Shown here: positions 57,996-64,000 of the stretch, piece after piece
How positions within the stretch are numbered: position 1 is the first letter of the stretch
Layout of the letters: every line of letters begins with the position of its first letter
NCBI RefSeq assembly: GCF_963924675.1
Contig: NC_089234.1
Location: 24,667,668-24,731,667 of the forward strand
DNA from: Phocoena phocoena
Taxonomy: Eukaryota; Chordata; Mammalia; Artiodactyla; Phocoenidae
DNA: 64,000 nt
Reading direction: 5' to 3'
Notes under the pieces: generated by a model
What the model was told of the DNA's origin: nothing
Database searches by the model: none
The model's input: the letters and a program-made list of their open reading frames with translations, nothing else
Position numbers and translations under genes: made by a program

Positions 57996-60900
57996 ATTGA
58001 ATGCCTGTTATACTACAGGCACTGTGTTTGGTGTTGGGAATACAGTGAAACGATAAAACCCATCCCATTTCTCCAAGGACTTTAAGAAAACCAATATATT
58101 TGAAGTGTTTTGAGAAAATTCAAGTGTTAGAGGTGCAGAGAGAAAAGTATGGGCAGGTGCTGAGGACATACACAGGACAAGTGGTCAGAGGTACGCCAGG
58201 TGGGGAAACAGGGTTAAGTCAGACTCTCAGCTTCGTTAAGCAGACCAGCTAGGATGGTGTCCATAGGCATTAAATTTGAGGTTGGCCCTTGAAGCTCTAT
58301 TGATACCAAATTGTTCCAGCCAGTCTCACCCATGGGGTGTCAGCTTTTCTGATTTGTGTTCTTCTTCCTTTAACTGGGTACTGATGTCCGAGTAGTAGAA
58401 CAGTCTTCACCTTTATATGGGGAGGGGAAAGCCATGGCTACCTGTAAGGTCTCCTCCCCAAGTTGTTAAAAGAAGCCTGTGTTTTTTAGCTTTATTGTCA
58501 GGCTCATCACTATACTGATTTTTCAAAATAGTCAGTGATCTCTTTACATTTCTTCCCATGAAATTCCTGGGCCCTAGAACAAGCCTGAGGGTATTCTGAG
58601 ATGATAAAGCTGGCAGTCTGAGGGGCTGTAAAAACTGGGAGCACAAGTAGATCATTACTGTGGAGTTTTTCTCTGGTGTGAGATGAGATGAAATTAACTT
58701 TCTATTTCAGACTTTCCAGCTTTTGTAATGAAATCCCCTTCAACTATTAACTTATCAGATCTTGGAACTAATGGAAGTGTCTTTCCACCCTACCCTTCCC
58801 CCAGCCCCACTTGTCTGAGCATCAGAGAAAACTCCCTTGTCTTTCATCAGTCTCCCACTTGTGTCTCTCTCTCCTTACCTAAAAAATCCTCATAGGCTGA
58901 TTAAGTATGTTAAGGTTCATGTAAACAACTTAACTCACTCAGTCCTTTCTCAGATGCCCGAGTTAACCAAGACAAGCCAAAAATGGAAAACCAAAGATCA
59001 CATACCTGCTGCATTTTTATCCCTTTAAAGGAAAAGTCCCCTTTTGTGCTTTTCCTGTGCCAAGAACATTATTCTCTACCCATGAGTTATCCCTAAGAAA
59101 ACAGGCAGCCTTGAATATTGGCAGGGCTTCTATATATAGTAAATCAATATGGCCAGCCATCAAGTGGGATATTTCTTCTCAGTCTGGGTTTGTTTTCCCA
59201 GGTTTTCGATTTAGATTGTTGACTTCCTTCCAAAACTACCTATTAAAATGTTATTTAAGTTATGGTAATACATTATTAATTGATCACTTCTTGAAACTTA
59301 TTTATAATACTCTTGCAAGTTACATAGGATTATTATGAAATACTTTTATTGAAGTTAAAGTTGCTTCCTGTTAGTTCTGGGGAAAAGGAAAGACTGCTTA
59401 TTGGATCTTTATCTTTTTCTTTGCCATTTAAAAGTTTAATTAAGTCCTCTAGCTACTCTGAAGAGGTGGAGTATTTGAGATAATCAGACATGATTAAATT
59501 TTAGTACCCCATTTCAGGTACTCTTCCTGCTGTGGCTGTTTTATTTATATAGATGAAATGAATACAATCTGATAAATGTAAAGTAGGTGGCAAAAAATGT
59601 ATCTTATAAAACATATTTGATTTTATGCCACACTAACTATCCTGCCCTTTCAAGTATCCTGTTAGTATATAGGATAGCTGAGCCCACTTCTTCCAAGAGA
59701 AAATAGTGGGTGGTAAAAATCATCAAGAGCAGGGCTATTCTGTTTCAGTTCATAATTGAGAATTGTTAAAACTTGCACAGGATTTTAATAGCATAGATTT
59801 GGGCCACATATTTTGGGTAATTCTTCAGGTTCCTCAGTATTTAGGATAGTTAAGAGCATCTTAAACAACTTTCCCAAATGCCATAGCAAAAAGAAGCAAA
59901 CAAAAGATCTGTATCCTAGTCCTGATTCTACCGTTAACTACCTTCAGTAACTTATTTAGTTTATTTGGTTCTCAATTTTCTCACTTGCATCATCATTATT
60001 TGATCTCTAAGACCTCTTTGAGCTCCAAGATTTTATGATATTGATATTAGAACTATGCCCACGTTGAACTAAAATTAGCCTCAAAGAGTCTAGCGTCTTC
60101 TGAGAATGTTTAATTTCTTCATGGTACTTGTAAAAATTAGGTGTCTGTGTGGTCTTCACAGTGAGTGAGCTACATTTGAGTCTGCGTGAATCACCCTCAA
60201 CCTTTGTAAATGTAAATATCTCTTCTTACGGTCAAAGTATTTCGTAGAGTTACACATCATGATACTTGTACTTTTGGAATCAATTGATTGAAAAATTAGG
60301 CAATTCTGGAGGGCTACTTTGACTCCAATAACATTAAAAATGAACTTGTGCTTTATTATTCACAACAGCATCTACACATATTTAGAGAATACTATTACTT
60401 ATTATGCATCTATATTTGGAGAAAACTATACCTTATTATTAGGTATATGTGAGGATGCTTTCAACTCCAATAACCATATTGGCTTAAATGATAAGGAAGT
60501 CTATGCTCATACAAGCAAGGGATCCAGAGGTAGGGTGGCTCCAGGACGGTTTATTCAGGTGCTCAAGTGTTGGCATTGAGGAGCAAGGATGTTTTCAATT
60601 CTCATCACCTCACTGTGGAGATTTGACTCTTGTGGCTGCAGTACCCAGATAACAATGTCCTGAAAAAGAAAAGGGTTGTCTCTCTTCTGTCTCCTTAGAA
60701 GCAATAAGTCCCTGGACAGGCTTTCTTCATGTACCAATGGCCAGGAATGGGTCATAGTTTCTTCAATAAATCCATCACAAACAAGGGCAATGGATTAAGA
60801 TGAAGTTTGGGGAAGAAATAGGGAGGTAACCACCATGACCACTATAACAGGTAATACATTCTCAGTCAACAGTGTGCTGTGCACAGAGCTGTGGTAATAA

Positions 60901-61829
60901 CCCTACGTGTGCTGCCCACTTCTGGAAATGCTTGGTCTATTCCTCTCTATAAGACCAAAGTCCATGAACACTCACCACGCTATTAATTATTTGTATACCT
61001 CTACGGGGAAAAAATGAAATTAATAGTTCTGAAGTAAATCACCCTAACTTGAGTGTGCATCTTTCCAAGAGGACAAATCTCAAATATTTCAACAAATATA
61101 ATACTATGTACTGCTTTCTTACTAGTTAATGTAAAAGAAAAACAAAATAGCAAAAATCTGCCCACTGAACCAGTCTCAAATGAGATCACAGAGGTTATGG
61201 TTAGATATCATCACTGCCAATCATTTCTGCCACAAGAGTGGTAATAAAAGGTCAGAACATTTTTTTTTGAAGCAGTCACCTGATAGCAGGCAAAACCCAA
61301 TGCATCTACTCCCAGTCAAAAAGTGGGTATTCCAGAACATCTAGGCAAAAAAAGAAGAAATCTCATTAGCCGGGAGCTGAAACACATATGAAGAAAAATT
61401 TGAATGATTTTAAGTATTGTATTTGGAAGATAATAAAGGAACAATGGACCACCCTTTGATTGCCTAAGTCTCTTGGTATCCTAAAATTCCCACTCTATTT
61501 TTTTTTAACTTTAGGGTTTCCACATGTGCCTGGAATATAAAAGCTGAAATAAGCATTGCTCCCATACTAGCAACAATAAAAATCCAGATGAAATATAAAA
61601 TCATAAATTTGCTTCAACCTCTCAGAATGCTGAGTTAGCAGGGCAATCAAGCAGCCTGAAATTAAGGAAAAGCAGGGCTTTCTCCCAGGATATGGGATAC
61701 AAGTACTGGTCACCTGTAGCAGCACACAAGGGAAAGACCGAATCACCTTATAAGGAAGTAAGAAAAATTCAAGTAAAATTTTAATCAGTTTCAAAAGTCT
61801 TTTTTCAAGACTTTTTCCCAGGACATGAG
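55693..61829. other. Intergenic, mostly unassigned
   Basis: Contains a (GA)n at 57957-57990 and a likely MIR remnant at about 59915-60045 (CTCAATTTTCTCACTTGCAT). All open frames are under 100 codons and none has a recognisable protein or splice context. COL17A1, expected next by human synteny, is not seen. Confidence 0.45.
57957..57990. repeat. (GA)n microsatellite
   Basis: GAGCGAGC followed by an uninterrupted GA run of about 14 units. Confidence 0.95.
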
Positions 61830-62344
61830 ACAAACCTCAAAAAAATTTAAGGGAATTGCAATCATACCAAGTATGTTCTCTGACTATGACATAATTAAGC
61901 TAGAAATTAATAACAGAAAATATTTGGAAAATCCCCCCAATATTTTAAAATTAAATTACTCATGTGTCAAAAAGGAAGTCACAAGGGAAATTAAAAGCTA
62001 TCTTAAATGAAATGAAAATACAATATATCAAGATTTGTAGTATGTAGCACATACTTAGAAAGAATATTTACTAGTAAAGTTTATAATAGATGAGAAGAAA
62101 TATCTCAAATCAATTATCTAAGCTTCCATCTTAAGAGACAATAAACAAGGAATTCCCTGGAGGTCCAGTGGTTAGGACTCAGCGCTTTCACTGCCGAGGG
62201 CTCAGGTTCAATCCCTGGTTGAGGAACTAAGATCCCATAGACCTCTCGGCACAGCCAGAGAAAACAAAAACAAGAAAACTAGAATCAAGCAGAAGGGAGG
62301 AAATAATAAAAGAGCAGAAATGAATGAAACTGAGAATATAATAA
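61830..62344 (+). mobile_element. Old L1 ORF2 fragment, interrupted
   Basis: GCAATCATACCAAGTATGTT and CTGACTATGACATAATTAAG, then TATCTCAAATCAATTATCTA; the sequence resumes after the SINE with GAAGGGAGGAAATAATAAAA. Together these follow the order of one L1 ORF2 segment. The frame is broken. Confidence 0.8.
62151..62280 (+). mobile_element. Short tRNA-derived SINE inside L1
   Basis: GGAATTCCCTGGAGGTCCAG head, B box GGTTCAATCCC, GAGGAACTAAGATCCCATAG body and an A-rich end. It is the same short type as the copy at 31480. AAACAA-like sequences flank it. Confidence 0.88.
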
Positions 62345-64000
62345 CAATAGAGATGTCTGGTTTCTAGTTCTGCATGTGAGGAGTCATCATCCTTGGATTC
62401 CTAAGAGAGGGGAGGACACAGGGCAAACCACTGCCCGCAAGATTGGAGAGGCAGACAGGTGAACACAGGGAGTCCAGGCTTACTGGAGCGGAGACTCATG
62501 AGAAGAAACTACCCCAGGAACCAGTGCTGGTGTAGGAAAACCTGAACTGTAACCAACCAACTGCTAGAGACTCAGTGTGGACAGCTCTGAGAGTTGAAAA
62601 CTCCAGGGGGACCCAGTCAAAGGGGTCCCCACAATACTGTGAGATTAACCTCCGGGAGCTTGACCACATTCCCACAGTAAATATTGGAGAAAAATCCCTT
62701 CTTGCTTCTGGCAGGAGGAGGACAAAAGGAACCATGTTGAAATACACCAGAGCACTCTGTTCTTAACAAGGTCCAACCTCAGGGAAAACTAGTTAACTAG
62801 AGTCTAACCTCCTGGAGTATTTTTATGAGCCTAACTGACCTGGGGAAGGGAAATACCCAACTCCAACCAACTCCAGCTATTCTGTCCCACCTAAATGGGG
62901 AGAAAAAAATCCACATTTGTAAAGTTCACAGTCCAAAGGCATAGGCTTTAAGACTGACACCCAGTCATAGGACTAAAGAATGCTCCCCCTCCCCCATACC
63001 TCCCTACCACATTCCTAGAGGCCTATTTACAGCAGTTCCTTTTACCTGGTACATCATGTCCAGCTAGCAATAAAAAATTAGAAGGCATACCAAAAGACAA
63101 AAAACACAATCTGAAGAATCAGACAAGCATTAAAACCAGATATGGCAGGGATTTTGGAATTATCAGACTGGGAATTTAAAACTACTATGATTAATATGCT
63201 GCTGCCTGTAATGGATAAAGTAGACAGGATGCAAGAACAGATGGGCAATGTGGGCAGAGAGATGGAAATATTAAGAAAGAACCAAAAAGAAATCCTAGAT
63301 TTTTTTTTTAAGTCATAAAAGAAATAAAGGATGCCTTTGACAAGCTTATTAGTAGACTAGACACAGCTGAGAAAAGAATCTCTGGGCTAGAGGATATAAC
63401 AATAGACTTCTCAGAAATAGAAAAGCAAAGAGAACAAAGACTGAAAAATATAGGTCTGTGAGACTATTATAAAAGGTATAACATATATCTGATGGGGATA
63501 CCAGAAGGATAACAAAGAGAGAAAGAAGCAGAAGAAATACTTAAAGCAATAATGGCTGAGAATGTCCCCAAATTCATATCAGACACCAAACCCCAGATCC
63601 AGGAGGCTCAGAGAACACCAAGCAGGATAAATGCCAAAAAAAACTCCACATAGGCATACCATTTTCAAACTACAGAAAATAAAAGATAAAGAAAAAATGC
63701 TGAAAGAAGTCAAAAGAAAAGAATACCTTACCTATAGAGGAACAAAGATAAGAATTGTATCTGACTTCTCAGAAACCATGCAATGAGTGGAGTGAAATAT
63801 TTAACGTGTTGAGAGAAAAAACCCACCAACCTATAGTTCTGTATCCTCTGAAATTATCCTTCAAAAGTGCAAGAGAAATAAAGAATTTCTTAGACAAACA
63901 AAAATTGAGGGACTGAATTGCCAATAGACCTGCCTTCCAAGAAATGTTAGAAGTTCCTTAGAGAGAAGAAAAATGATAAAGGTGAAAAAATGGGTCTACA
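62345..64000 (+). mobile_element. L1 5' region and decayed ORF1, runs off the window
   Basis: From about 62345 (GATGTCTGGTTTCTAGTTCT) a non-ORF2 leader of roughly 700 bases precedes an ORF1-like segment. At 63500-63660 it resembles the ORF1 part encoding a TKPQIQEAQRTPSRINAK-like stretch, and by 63870-63960 the C-terminal part around SDKQKLREF...RPALQEML. Stops and shifts interrupt it (for example TGA in the 63460 and 63780 regions). The 5' leader suggests the element was inserted near full length, with ORF2 expected beyond base 64000. Confidence 0.75.

Overview
This is nuclear DNA from a placental mammal, almost certainly a cetacean and probably a toothed whale. It is AT-rich with long introns, GT-AG splice sites and one CpG island. 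Its dominant repeats are tRNA-Glu-derived CHR-type SINEs (heads like GGGCTTCCCTGGTGGCGCAG) together with artiodactyl-type LINE-1 3' ends. The window holds two protein-coding genes. No bacterial or viral genes, CRISPR arrays or true tRNA/rRNA genes were found.

Region 1 (1-34943, + strand) is the 3' half of CFAP43 (formerly WDR96), the cilia- and flagella-associated protein that helps tether inner dynein arm f to the axoneme. Eighteen consecutive coding exons (3557-34760) join in frame to give the C-terminal 803 residues, a charged, coiled-coil-rich tail, ending at TAA 34758-34760. The N-terminal WD40 half lies to the left of base 1. The introns carry old L1, L2, MIR and DNA-transposon MITE copies and several younger SINE and L1 insertions with readable target-site duplications.

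Region 2 (34944-39164) is a gene desert between the convergent 3' ends of the two genes. It holds an old LTR-like element, a MIR and one short decayed coding-like stretch.

Region 3 (39165-42900, - strand) is the complete SFR1 gene: four coding exons, 243 residues, driven from a CpG island at about 42170-43110. SFR1 is the partner of SWI5 that stimulates RAD51 in homologous recombination. The island contains an imperfect ~130-bp tandem duplication, each copy with a CCAAT box in the SFR1 sense. The tail-to-tail CFAP43/SFR1 arrangement matches what I recall of human 10q25.1.

Region 4 (42900-64000) is intergenic sequence upstream of SFR1. By recalled human synteny it leads toward COL17A1, which is not reached. 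It contains MIRs, L2, 5'-truncated L1s, microsatellites and, at the right end, a nested cluster in which a SINE and a younger L1 (5' region plus decayed ORF1) sit inside an older L1 ORF2 fragment.

The two genes are linked by position rather than pathway: one is a ciliary structural protein, the other a recombination factor. I found no previously undescribed system. The most notable local observations are the duplicated SFR1 promoter module, a SINE with an apparent 3' transduction, a 5'-truncated SINE with intact target-site duplications, and the unidentified coding-like fragment near 37.6 kb.
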